Source: Burkholderia sp. Leaf177 (GTDB lineage: Bacteria > Pseudomonadota > Gammaproteobacteria > Burkholderiales > Burkholderiaceae). From it: a stretch of 64,000 nucleotides of DNA. A program made the translations under genes and the position numbers. The stretch spans positions 389,751 through 453,750 of the forward strand of contig NZ_LMPF01000001.1 of NCBI RefSeq assembly GCF_001424345.1. Direction: 5' to 3'. The notes below the pieces were generated by a model, which searched no databases, was not told the origin of the DNA, and saw only the letters and a list, made by a program, of their open reading frames with translations. Position 1 is the stretch's first letter. Each line of letters starts with the position of its first letter. Below are positions 35,973-42,685 of this stretch, piece after piece.

Positions 35973-36326
35973 ATGAGTGGAAGTACATTGGATCCGGACG
36001 AAGAAGGTGGTGTGGAAGTTGGGAAGGGCCACGGAACCGGCGCATTGGGACCGAGCGATTCATCGGACAGCGGATCGGACGTGCAGGGCGAAATGCGTTA
36101 TCCCGGCGACATCGAGGACGAACTCGATCAGCATGCGCTCGGCCAGTCTGCAGCCGAGCTGAACAGCGATACAGATCGCAATGGCACTGGCGAGATGGCA
36201 TCGGCAGATGGAGATAACAATCTGGAACTCGATTCGGACATCCTGCCCGATGAGGTTGAAGACGAGACCCGCGCAATCGACGATGAAACCGCCGACCCGG
36301 CGAACGATGAGGAAGAAGAGCCTTAA
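35973..36326 (+). CDS. Highly acidic hydrophilic protein, probable stress protein
   Basis: This is a 117-residue protein with about 32% Asp+Glu (37 residues), few hydrophobic residues and a Gly/Ser/Asp-rich start (MSGSTLDPDEEGGVEVGKGHGTGALGPSDSSD). It is predicted to be disordered and soluble. AGGAGG lies before the ATG at 35973. It follows the otsA terminator and has its own sigma-54-like promoter. Such acidic disordered proteins can protect other proteins during drying or salt stress, but this is an inference; homologues in Burkholderiaceae are hypothetical. Confidence 0.75.
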   Translation: MSGSTLDPDEEGGVEVGKGHGTGALGPSDSSDSGSDVQGEMRYPGDIEDELDQHALGQSAAELNSDTDRNGTGEMASADGDNNLELDSDILPDEVEDETRAIDDETADPANDEEEEP

Positions 36327-36345
36327 GACTCATTGTGGTCAGACA

Positions 36346-36377
36346 AAAACGGCGCGCCCTGCAAGGCGCGCCGTTTT
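36346..36377 (+). terminator. Terminator of the acidic protein gene
   Basis: A 13-bp perfect stem AAAACGGCGCGCC / GGCGCGCCGTTTT with a 6-base loop lies 20 bases after the acidic protein's stop codon. It also rules out a yihY start upstream of it. Confidence 0.9.
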
Positions 36378-36460
36378 GCTTTGTACCAGCGCGCATACGC
36401 CGACGGAACCCCATTCCGCGCTACCATCGCGAAAAAAGAACATCTGCGGGAGCGCATCTC

Positions 36461-37351
36461 TTGAACACGGCAACTACCAAGCCGAAAGGGCGAAGGCTGA
36501 AACTCTTCTGGTCATGGATCCAGGAGCCGATCGTCCAATGGTCGCAGGATCATTGCGTGATGTTCTCTGCTGCCATTGCGTTCTTCGCGGCGTTTTCGCT
36601 CGCGCCGACGCTGGTGATTATCATCGCGGTCGCGAGCATTTTCTTCGGCGCCGATGCCGTTCAAGGACGCCTGTTCGGCGAGATAGCGGGCGTTGTGGGC
36701 GCGGACGCGGCGCACGGGCTGGAAGCGATCGTTGCAAACGCCTGGCATGCCGATATCGCCGCTCGCACCGCGATTGTTTCAGGCGTTGGCGTTCTGGTCG
36801 GGGCGTCGGCTACGTTTTCATCGCTCCATACCGCGCTCAACGTGATCTGGCCGGCGCCAATTTCGAGCACGCGCGACAGCATCCTCGCCATCCTGCGCGT
36901 GCGGGCGATATCGTTCGCGTTCGTGGTCGGCGCGGGTTTGCTGATCGTGGCGCTGCTCATACTTGATGCCATCGTGGTCCTGATCGGGCAATGGATCCTC
37001 GGCACGAGCGGGCCTGCGTTCCTGATCGCGGCGCTTGCACAACGAGGCATTTCGCTTTTCATGATGATGCTGGCGTTCGCGGTGCTGCTCAAATTCCTGC
37101 CGAGCTCGCGCATGAAATGGCGTGACGCTGCGCTGGGTGCATCGGCGGCGGCGCTGCTCTTCGAAGGCGGCAAGCGCCTGTTCGCGTTCTACCTGCAACA
37201 CGCGGGCATGACCAACACGTTCGGCGCGGCGGGTTCGCTCGCGATCATCCTGATGTGGTTGTATTACTCGGCGGCGGTATTTCTGCTCGGCGCGGAAGTA
37301 TCGGCGACGGCGGGGCGCAGACGCCGCCAACAACTCTCCGGCTGGCGGTAA
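36461..37351 (+). CDS. YihY/UPF0761-type (BrkB) inner-membrane protein
   Basis: This is a 296-residue membrane protein of the YihY/virulence factor BrkB family, with about six helices including SAAIAFFAAFSLAPTLVIIIAVA and the conserved C-terminal GAAGSLAIILMWLYYSAAVFLLGAE. I choose the TTG at 36461 (NTATTKPKGRRLKL) because GGGAG lies eight bases upstream and the frame further upstream runs through a terminator. BrkB-family proteins are not RNases as once annotated; their role is unknown. It is followed by a bidirectional terminator shared with rpoN. Confidence 0.88.
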   Translation: MNTATTKPKGRRLKLFWSWIQEPIVQWSQDHCVMFSAAIAFFAAFSLAPTLVIIIAVASIFFGADAVQGRLFGEIAGVVGADAAHGLEAIVANAWHADIAARTAIVSGVGVLVGASATFSSLHTALNVIWPAPISSTRDSILAILRVRAISFAFVVGAGLLIVALLILDAIVVLIGQWILGTSGPAFLIAALAQRGISLFMMMLAFAVLLKFLPSSRMKWRDAALGASAAALLFEGGKRLFAFYLQHAGMTNTFGAAGSLAIILMWLYYSAAVFLLGAEVSATAGRRRRQQLSGWR

Positions 37352-37354
37352 AAA

Positions 37355-37384
37355 AAGCGCCCTCGAGTCATTCCAAGGGCGCTT
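37355..37384. terminator. Bidirectional terminator between yihY and rpoN
   Basis: Stem AAGCGCCCT / AGGGCGCTT with a 12-base loop, preceded by a run of A and followed by TCTT, between the two convergent genes. Confidence 0.8.
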
Positions 37385-37404
37385 CTTCATTCAAGCAAAT
37401 CAGC

Positions 37405-38889
37405 TTACGCGCGACGCAACTCGGCCGGGGGCACCTTCATCAAGTGACGATACTTCGCCACCGTCCGGCGTGCGACGATCACGCCCTGATCGGCGAGCAT
37501 CTTGGCCAGGCTGACATCGGAAAGAGGTTCGCTGCTGCTTTCCTTCGCGATCATTTCCTTGAGCAACGCACGCACTGCCGCGGCTGAACACGTGCCGCCG
37601 CTTTCCGTACTCAACTCGCGCGGGAAGAAATGCTTGAACTCGAAAATGCCACGCGGCGTCGACATATATTTGTTGCCTGTCGCGCGCGAGATGGTCGATT
37701 CGTGGAGTTCGAGTTCGTCGGCGACATCGCGGAGAACCAGCGGTTTCAGCGCGATTTCACCGTAGTCGAAGAACGCCTTCTGATGCGAAACGATGCATTC
37801 AGCCACGCGCTGAATAGTCGTGAAACGCTGTTGCGCGTTGCGGATCAGCCAGCGTGCTTCCTGCAATTGCTGCGCAAGCGGCGAGCGGCTAGCACCTGCG
37901 GATTGCGCAAACAATTCCGCGTACATGCGATGGATTCGCGCACGCGGGAGAACCGCCGGGTTGATCGTCACGACCCAGTTCTTCTTGACCTGTCGCACGA
38001 TCACGTCAGGCACCACGTAGTTGTCTTCCGCTGCGCCGTAGTTCGAACCCGGCTTCGGATCGAGCTTGCGCACAAGCGCGCAAGCGATGCGCAATTCGTC
38101 CGCGCTGCAGCCAATCTTCTTCTGCAATTCGGCCTGTTCGCGGCGTGCGAGCCGTTCCAGATGATGCATGACGATCTCGATCGCCACCGCGCGTCCGGGC
38201 GTTTCCGGCTCGAGCGCGTCCAGTTGCAGGCGCAGGCATTCGGACAGCGTGCGCGCGCCGACGCCGGGTTTGTCGAGCGACTGCACGAGCTTCAGCGCAA
38301 TGTTCAATTCGGCTTCCGACAAGGCCGGTTCGATATCGACCAGTTCCGATAATTCCTGCAGATCCTGACGCAGATAACCGTCGTCATCGAGTGCTTCGAT
38401 GATCAGTTGCGCCACGGCGCGGTCACGATCATTGATAGGGTAAAGGCGCAGCGTGTCGTGGAGCGTTTCGTGCAACGACGGTTCAATGCGAACCCAGTCC
38501 GCAGGATCGGAACCATCGCCGTCGCCATTGTTTCGCGTCGATGTGCGGCCGAACGGATCGGACGAGTACTCGCTCATGGAGTCTTCGTGTGACTGCGAGT
38601 CGTTGTTGTCCGAGCTGTCGTTGCTACTCTCGGCGGCCATGGGTGTATCGACTGGCGCTGTGGTTTCGCCGAGCGTCGGCGCGTCGCTCAGCGAGTTGCC
38701 GTTATCGTTGGATAGTGCGTTGTCTTCCGCTTGCGTCTCGTCGTACTCGAGGAACGGGTTGGTATCGAGTGCGTTGCGCAATTCCTGCTGGAACTCGAGC
38801 GACGAAAGCTGCAGCAAACGAACCGACTGCTGCAGACGCGGTGTGAGCGCAAGGCTTTGCTTGGTACGTAGTTCAAGGGAAGGCGGCAT
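37405..38889 (-). CDS. rpoN: RNA polymerase sigma-54 factor
   Basis: This is sigma-54, which directs RNA polymerase to -24/-12 promoters and needs ATP-driven activators. It has 494 residues: region I at the start (MPPSLELRTKQSLALTPRLQQSVRLLQLSS), an acidic variable region II (about 55-120), the core-binding domain, the helix-turn-helix ELHESTISRATGNKYM, and the RpoN box ARRTVAKYR near the C-terminus. Typical housekeeping rpoN lies between lptB and hpf/ptsN; none of these is here. This therefore looks like a second, specialised copy. It has an exact consensus sigma-54 promoter immediately upstream, so it probably controls itself. Confidence 0.95.
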   Translation of the reverse strand: MPPSLELRTKQSLALTPRLQQSVRLLQLSSLEFQQELRNALDTNPFLEYDETQAEDNALSNDNGNSLSDAPTLGETTAPVDTPMAAESSNDSSDNNDSQSHEDSMSEYSSDPFGRTSTRNNGDGDGSDPADWVRIEPSLHETLHDTLRLYPINDRDRAVAQLIIEALDDDGYLRQDLQELSELVDIEPALSEAELNIALKLVQSLDKPGVGARTLSECLRLQLDALEPETPGRAVAIEIVMHHLERLARREQAELQKKIGCSADELRIACALVRKLDPKPGSNYGAAEDNYVVPDVIVRQVKKNWVVTINPAVLPRARIHRMYAELFAQSAGASRSPLAQQLQEARWLIRNAQQRFTTIQRVAECIVSHQKAFFDYGEIALKPLVLRDVADELELHESTISRATGNKYMSTPRGIFEFKHFFPRELSTESGGTCSAAAVRALLKEMIAKESSSEPLSDVSLAKMLADQGVIVARRTVAKYRHLMKVPPAELRRA

Positions 38890-38932
38890 TGCGTGATGTT
38901 CCTATGTTTGGTCGTTCGTGTGCCCTTGAAAA

Positions 38933-38947
38933 GCAACACTCGTGCCA
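38933..38947 (-). promoter_or_regulatory. Consensus sigma-54 promoter of rpoN
   Basis: Read on the minus strand this is TGGCACGAGTGTTGC, an exact match to TGGCACG-N4-TTGC. The transcription start would be near 38921, 32 bases before the rpoN ATG. It predicts that sigma-54 drives its own synthesis. Confidence 0.9.
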
Positions 38948-39211
38948 AGCGAGCGGAGGGCAGTATGCAATGTGCGTGAGTGCACGATTCGATAGAGATT
39001 TTTCTCGCGGGCTTTTCGTGTCGAGGCTTCGTTCGAGGTCGTATTCGCGCACTTTTTACACGGCCATCGGCAAAGCGCGGCGGTCCTGAAGATTGCGAAT
39101 GGACGGCTCCGAGGCGGGAAACATCACACCTTTAAAACCCGTCGCAAGCTTTGCCACATGCGGTTCCCGGACACTCGCGCGGGTCAGATTTGCCGATCGA
39201 CAAATGTCTCC

Positions 39212-39226
39212 CGGCACACTACTTGC
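39212..39226 (+). promoter_or_regulatory. Predicted sigma-54 promoter upstream of the BON gene
   Basis: CGGCACACTACTTGC has all -12 bases and GGCAC at -24; it differs from the consensus at the first base and at the seventh. Transcription would start near 39238. Confidence 0.75.
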
Positions 39227-39380
39227 GGTATCTGTCTCGCTACCGGAGGTGCTGATGGCGCAGCCGGTATGAGACGAGCAGGTTAGTGCAGCATGAAGCT
39301 GCGGCCGTACGAGGCGGCCTGCGATAAACCAGGGCAGCGGATTCCGCGGTCCTCTTAATTCGATAAGAAGGAGAATCTCT

Positions 39381-39713
39381 ATGAAGTCGACCCAATTCCT
39401 GAAGGCAGCCGGCGGTATCGCTTGTGTCGTGTTTGCGCTGAACGTCAACGCGCAGACCGCTACGCATGCAACAGGTGCTTCCACGTCGATCGGCACGAAA
39501 GTCGATGACACTGCAATCACGACGAAGGTCAAGGCCGAGTTGCTGGGCGCGAAGAACATCAAGTCCACGCATATCCACGTGAAGACGCGTGCTGGCGTGG
39601 TATCGCTGACGGGTACGGTTCCGACCGCTGACGACAAGAGCGGTGCTGAAGAAGTAGTAGCGAAGGTAGACGGCGTTGACTCGGTCAAGAACCACCTGAA
39701 GGTTGTTCAGTAA
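39381..39713 (+). CDS. Exported BON-domain protein (OsmY-like)
   Basis: This is a 110-residue periplasmic protein. A signal peptide (MKSTQFLKAAGGIACVVFALNVNAQT) is followed by one BON domain: DTAITTKVKAELLGAKNIKSTHIHVKT and VVSLTGTVPTADDKSGAEEVVAKVDGVDSVKNHLKV. BON proteins such as OsmY bind phospholipids and are induced by salt and envelope stress. AGGAGAA lies before the ATG. It is read from a sigma-54-like promoter in the rpoN divergent region, consistent with an osmotic-stress role. Confidence 0.93.
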   Translation: MKSTQFLKAAGGIACVVFALNVNAQTATHATGASTSIGTKVDDTAITTKVKAELLGAKNIKSTHIHVKTRAGVVSLTGTVPTADDKSGAEEVVAKVDGVDSVKNHLKVVQ

Positions 39714-39725
39714 TTTGACGCACTG

Positions 39726-39753
39726 ATGTGGACGGACTGAGAGCCGTCCGCAT
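39726..39753 (+). terminator. Terminator-like hairpin after the BON gene
   Basis: A 10-bp stem ATGTGGACGG / CCGTCCGCAT with one G-U pair and an 8-base loop, followed by CTTTATA. It lies 13 bases after the BON stop codon. Confidence 0.6.
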
Positions 39754-39876
39754 CTTTATAGCTTGTGAAAATTGCTGTAGCTGGATGTAATTGATCAGAA
39801 GTACGAAGAAGTAAAACAAACATCCGGACGCTCGGTTTTTCGAAGACGTCCGGCTTACAAGGAACTGGAGATGGTC

Positions 39877-40170
39877 ATGAACAACCCCAAAAAATTTGCT
39901 TTGCTCGGCGCGCTTGCTTTTAGTTTGGCTGGACCCGTAATGGCGCAGTCGGGCGGTGGCGCGGCAGGTGGTGGCGGCGGAAATTCAGGTGGTCCGAATT
40001 CCGCGACGGGCGATCCGGAAATGTCGGCATCGGCACCCATGGCGATGCACAAGAAGGGAACGGGCGGCACGACGTTGCATCAGATGGACAAGAAGTCCCA
40101 TCTGCATGGCGCGTCGGCAGCTGCGGCGGCATCGGCGTTGGGCACGAACGACAAGGGCGCTCCGCACTAA
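39877..40170 (+). CDS. Small exported Gly/Ser/His-rich protein
   Basis: This is a 97-residue protein with a signal peptide (MNNPKKFALLGALAFSLAGPVMAQ) and a low-complexity mature part: SGGGAAGGGGGNSGGPNS, then Met/His/Lys/Ala-rich. I start at the second ATG (39877), because the GGAG is directly adjacent to the first ATG and six bases before the second. A CCGGACG hairpin (39824-39853) lies in the leader just before the ribosome-binding site. It is probably periplasmic; no function is known. Confidence 0.72.
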   Translation: MNNPKKFALLGALAFSLAGPVMAQSGGGAAGGGGGNSGGPNSATGDPEMSASAPMAMHKKGTGGTTLHQMDKKSHLHGASAAAAASALGTNDKGAPH

Positions 40171-40200
40171 GCCAGACGTAGCATTACGCAACACAAGCAA

Positions 40201-40232
40201 AAAGCCGGGTTCTTCGATGAACCCGGCTTTTT
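40201..40232 (+). terminator. Terminator of the Gly-rich gene
   Basis: Stem AAAAGCCGGGTTC / GAACCCGGCTTTT with the loop TTCGAT and a following T-run, 31 bases after the stop codon. Confidence 0.9.
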
Positions 40233-40286
40233 TCTATGCTCGAACGACTTCAACCGACGCGCACGCCCTTCTGACGGCGCATAAAA

Positions 40287-40318
40287 AAAGCCGCCGCGCC
40301 TAAAGGCGCAGCGGCTTT
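40287..40318 (-). terminator. Terminator of the PA2169-type gene
   Basis: On the minus strand AAAGCCGC ... GCGGCTTTTTTT with an inner GCGCC/GGCGC stem, just after the gene ending at 40344. Confidence 0.82.
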
Positions 40319-40343
40319 CGCCGTGCGTTACATCGAAGGTGAT

Positions 40344-40799
40344 TTACGACTTCGCAGCGGCAGCGTACTGGTTGCGTAGATCGCGGATACGGTCGTGATT
40401 TTGAATCACGCCTTGATACTGACGCTCGACAACCGCGCGCACGTCAGCCGGCAATTCCTTGTCCAGCGCCTCGCGATAATTCTTCTTCGCAACATCTTCA
40501 CCGCGCTCACATTCATCGAGGATTGCATGGTCCGTGCGATGGCTCATTGCAGCCTTCACGTCCACCCAGCCGCGATGCAGCGCGCCGCCTACCGTACCGC
40601 CAGTCTCAGGCTTGCCGCCTAGACCCTGAACCACACCTTGCAACTCGCTCGCGCCGCGTGCGCAGTCGTCTGCGCGCCCGACGAAGAGCTGCTTGAGCGA
40701 CGCATCCTTTGTATCTTCTGCAGCCTTCCGGAAGCCCTTTTCGCCGTCTTTCGACGTTTCAATCAGATCGTTGAGTACCGAGACGATGTTCGTGCTCAT
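40344..40799 (-). CDS. PA2169-family (DUF2383) four-helix-bundle protein
   Basis: This is a soluble helical protein of 151 residues of the PA2169/DUF2383 ferritin-like family: NDLIETSKDGEKGFRKAAEDTKDASLKQLF, then the Glu-rich helices (RGEDVAKKNYREALDKELPADVRAVVERQ) and a final NHDRIRDLRNQY. Its biochemical role is unknown. I choose MSTNIVS (40799), with AGGAGG upstream. A strong sigma-54 promoter sequence lies 95 bases before the ATG. It belongs to a minus-strand group with the glycine-zipper, DUF1488 and DUF4142 genes. Confidence 0.9.
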   Translation of the reverse strand: MSTNIVSVLNDLIETSKDGEKGFRKAAEDTKDASLKQLFVGRADDCARGASELQGVVQGLGGKPETGGTVGGALHRGWVDVKAAMSHRTDHAILDECERGEDVAKKNYREALDKELPADVRAVVERQYQGVIQNHDRIRDLRNQYAAAAKS

Positions 40800-40893
40800 A
40801 AGAACCTCCTGTGAGTTATCGAAGATGGCCCGCGTCCGGGTTTTGCGAGAAAAGTCCCGCAAAATCCTTTCGGACCGAGGTCTCTCCTTAGTC

Positions 40894-40908
40894 GCAACGG
40901 GCGTGCCT
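40894..40908 (-). promoter_or_regulatory. Predicted sigma-54 promoter of the PA2169-type gene
   Basis: AGGCACGCCCGTTGC on the minus strand matches 14 of the 15-base consensus frame (first base A). It lies just after the stop codon of the glycine-zipper gene and gives a start near 40882, about 83 bases before the ATG at 40799. Confidence 0.85.
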
Positions 40909-40910
40909 GA

Positions 40911-41516
40911 CTAGGCGCGCGGTTCTGCAAATTCCTGCACGGGTTCCGGCGGTATGACGGGGTCGAAGTCCGCCCAGCGGCCGTTACGCCATTGCCCCGA
41001 TGCGCGCTCCACCTCCATGCCGCCGGCATCGCGCAGAATTGTCGCGGCTTCAGTTTGCTGTTCCGGCGAGCAATGCACGGCCACTAATACGCCGGATTGA
41101 CGTGCATCGATTGCATTGGCCGAACCATGGTTATCCGAGCTGGTTTCGTCTTGCGGCGCGCGTTTCCCTGACTTCGAATGCGACATCGCGCCTGCGAGCG
41201 ATCCAACATAAGCGCCCACGCCAGCTGCAACGGCTGCTGCAAGCCAGGGTGCCTTGAACACCAGGAAAATAGCCGCGCCGATGATCGCGCCAAGCACCGC
41301 GCCGATCGTCACGCCCTTGCCCGCGCCTTTCGACGAGTCCTTTGCGCCGGCGTTGGCTTTGTGGTCACCGCCCGTGTTCAGCCGCGAATGCTGGCCGCTC
41401 GGCGAGACGTAGAAAAGCGTGACGTCCTCTTCGACAAAACCGCGTGCGAAAAGACGCCGCGCGGCTTCCTCGGCTTTTGGAAACGTCTGAAATCGTCCAG
41501 CGATGATCAGCGACAT
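40911..41516 (-). CDS. Glycine-zipper membrane protein of unknown function
   Basis: This is a 201-residue protein. The N-terminal 60 residues resemble a small stress-protein alpha/beta module (AGRFQTFPKAEEAARRLFARGFVEEDVTLFYVSPSGQHSR). A Gly/Ala-rich double helix (GVTIGAVLGAIIGAAIFLV, AAAVAAGVGAYVGSLAGAM) follows, and a soluble tail with a second small module (GVLVAVHCSPEQQTEAATILRDAGGMEVERASGQWRNGRW). The ends appear to be paired ferredoxin-like lobes around a membrane hairpin. GGAGG precedes the ATG. It probably shares transcripts with the neighbouring minus-strand genes. Confidence 0.8.
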   Translation of the reverse strand: MSLIIAGRFQTFPKAEEAARRLFARGFVEEDVTLFYVSPSGQHSRLNTGGDHKANAGAKDSSKGAGKGVTIGAVLGAIIGAAIFLVFKAPWLAAAVAAGVGAYVGSLAGAMSHSKSGKRAPQDETSSDNHGSANAIDARQSGVLVAVHCSPEQQTEAATILRDAGGMEVERASGQWRNGRWADFDPVIPPEPVQEFAEPRA

Positions 41517-41582
41517 AAGGACCTCCTGAAAACGTTGAATCGGATCAAATTGGACATGCGCGAATACGCGCGATGCAAACCG

Positions 41583-41870
41583 TCAGTCGGGCTCCATGCC
41601 CGCGACGCGAAACAGACCGCTGCGCAGCACGACGCTGTCGCCGCCATTGCGATCGAGCGCTTCGGCGCACACCGAGCGAATCCGCGCGCGGCCTTGCTCG
41701 AATGCGCTCAATAGGTCGTCCTCCCGTGCGGACGGCGCGCCGAAATGATCCTCGAGCGCCTCGGCCGAAATGGAACACACCACGGGATCGGAATCCACGA
41801 GCGCCGTGAAGTGCAGCGCGAGGTCATCGCCGTCGTAGATGGGGGAATCGTCGGCAAACTGGATATGCAT
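41583..41870 (-). CDS. DUF1488-family protein
   Basis: This is a small protein of 95 residues with the family opening MHIQFADDSPIYDGDDLALHFTALVDSDPVVCSISAEALEDHFGA, then an acidic helical tail. DUF1488 proteins are common in Burkholderiaceae and their role is unknown. I start at 41870, the family-typical start with AGGA seven bases upstream. An in-frame ATG at 41948 overlaps the DUF4142 stop (ATGA) and would add 26 residues; coupled reinitiation there cannot be ruled out. Confidence 0.85.
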   Translation of the reverse strand: MHIQFADDSPIYDGDDLALHFTALVDSDPVVCSISAEALEDHFGAPSAREDDLLSAFEQGRARIRSVCAEALDRNGGDSVVLRSGLFRVAGMEPD

Positions 41871-41944
41871 GGTCGAATCCTCATAGGCCGGCCGGGAATA
41901 TTGATCGCGCGGAATGTGCGGAACCATCGTGCCCGGAGAGGCGG

Positions 41945-42577
41945 TCATGATGCGATGCCTTTCGCCTTGGCTAGCTGTTGCGCCATGGCGTAATGATGTT
42001 TGATGATCGGCAGCGCCCTGGCTGCGGTGTTTTTGAGCAGCGCGTCGTTGCCCTTCATGCTTTCCGTGCTGAAGACGGTAATCGCCTTTTGATGGCCGGC
42101 CAGTGCGACTTGCTGGATGTAGGCTTTATCGAACGCGTCGCCGTGCAGCGTTTCGAGACTTCCCGTCACCGATGCATCCGCGCTCGGCGCCGCCGTGATT
42201 CCGTGACGCTTGGCTGCAACATCGTGGTTGCGCGCAAGCCGCGTGTGATCCGCGAGCATGCGCTGGGCGAAGGCTTTGACTTGTGTATCGGACGAATTCG
42301 ATAGCGCCAGTTTGCTCGCGGCAATTTCGGTCGCGCCAGCAGTGCCGGCGTCCTGCACGAACTGCTGGTCAACGGTCGATAACTTGTCCTGCGCCGACCC
42401 CTGCGCCGAACTCGACGAACCCGCCGAAGCGCCGCTTGCAGCCGGTGCTGCCTGGCTATCCGATCCTGGACGCGCAGGCGCAACCGCGTTGCCGTTCTGG
42501 GCGTACGCGGCCAACGGTCCATACAACGCACAGAGCGAAAGCCCGATAACGAATCCGGATCGTGCAAGTCTTGTCAT
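41945..42577 (-). CDS. Exported DUF4142-family protein
   Basis: This is a 210-residue periplasmic protein. A signal peptide (MTRLARSGFVIGLSLCALYGPLAAYAQ) and a Ser/Ala/Gly-rich linker (about 28-65) precede a helical ferritin-like DUF4142 domain: VDQQFVQDAGTAGATEIAASKLAL, AFAQRMLADHTRLARNHDVAA, HQKAITVFSTES. The DxTxLxxN-like repeat (ADHTRLARNHDV) is typical of the family. A sigma-54-like promoter lies 70-84 bases before the ATG. It is the first gene of a minus-strand group continuing to DUF1488 and the glycine-zipper gene. Confidence 0.92.
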   Translation of the reverse strand: MTRLARSGFVIGLSLCALYGPLAAYAQNGNAVAPARPGSDSQAAPAASGASAGSSSSAQGSAQDKLSTVDQQFVQDAGTAGATEIAASKLALSNSSDTQVKAFAQRMLADHTRLARNHDVAAKRHGITAAPSADASVTGSLETLHGDAFDKAYIQQVALAGHQKAITVFSTESMKGNDALLKNTAARALPIIKHHYAMAQQLAKAKGIAS

Positions 42578-42646
42578 TCAAATCTCCATGACTCCTTCGT
42601 GCATTCAGAAGCCGATCCCATGAAAGGAACGACTTTCGTGAACGCA

Positions 42647-42661
42647 GCAAAGGGTGTGCCC
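42647..42661 (-). promoter_or_regulatory. Predicted sigma-54 promoter of the DUF4142 gene group
   Basis: GGGCACACCCTTTGC on the minus strand has GGCAC, TTGC and the correct spacing. Transcription would start near 42635, 58 bases before the DUF4142 ATG. It lies just after the MFS stop codon. Confidence 0.78.
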
Positions 42662-42685
42662 AGAGATTGATTGGAAGAATGCCGA

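Larger units (their letters stand above)
38890..39380. other. Divergent regulatory region between rpoN and the BON gene
   Basis: This 490-base gap contains two back-to-back sigma-54 promoters: one for rpoN (38933-38947, minus) and one for the BON gene (39212-39226, plus). The plus-strand start would give the BON mRNA a leader of about 140 bases. Between them I see no clear palindrome for an activator. Confidence 0.75.

Noticed and set aside
39056..39688. 210-codon minus-strand open frame
   Set aside because: It is antisense to the BON gene and covers the sigma-54 promoter of that gene.
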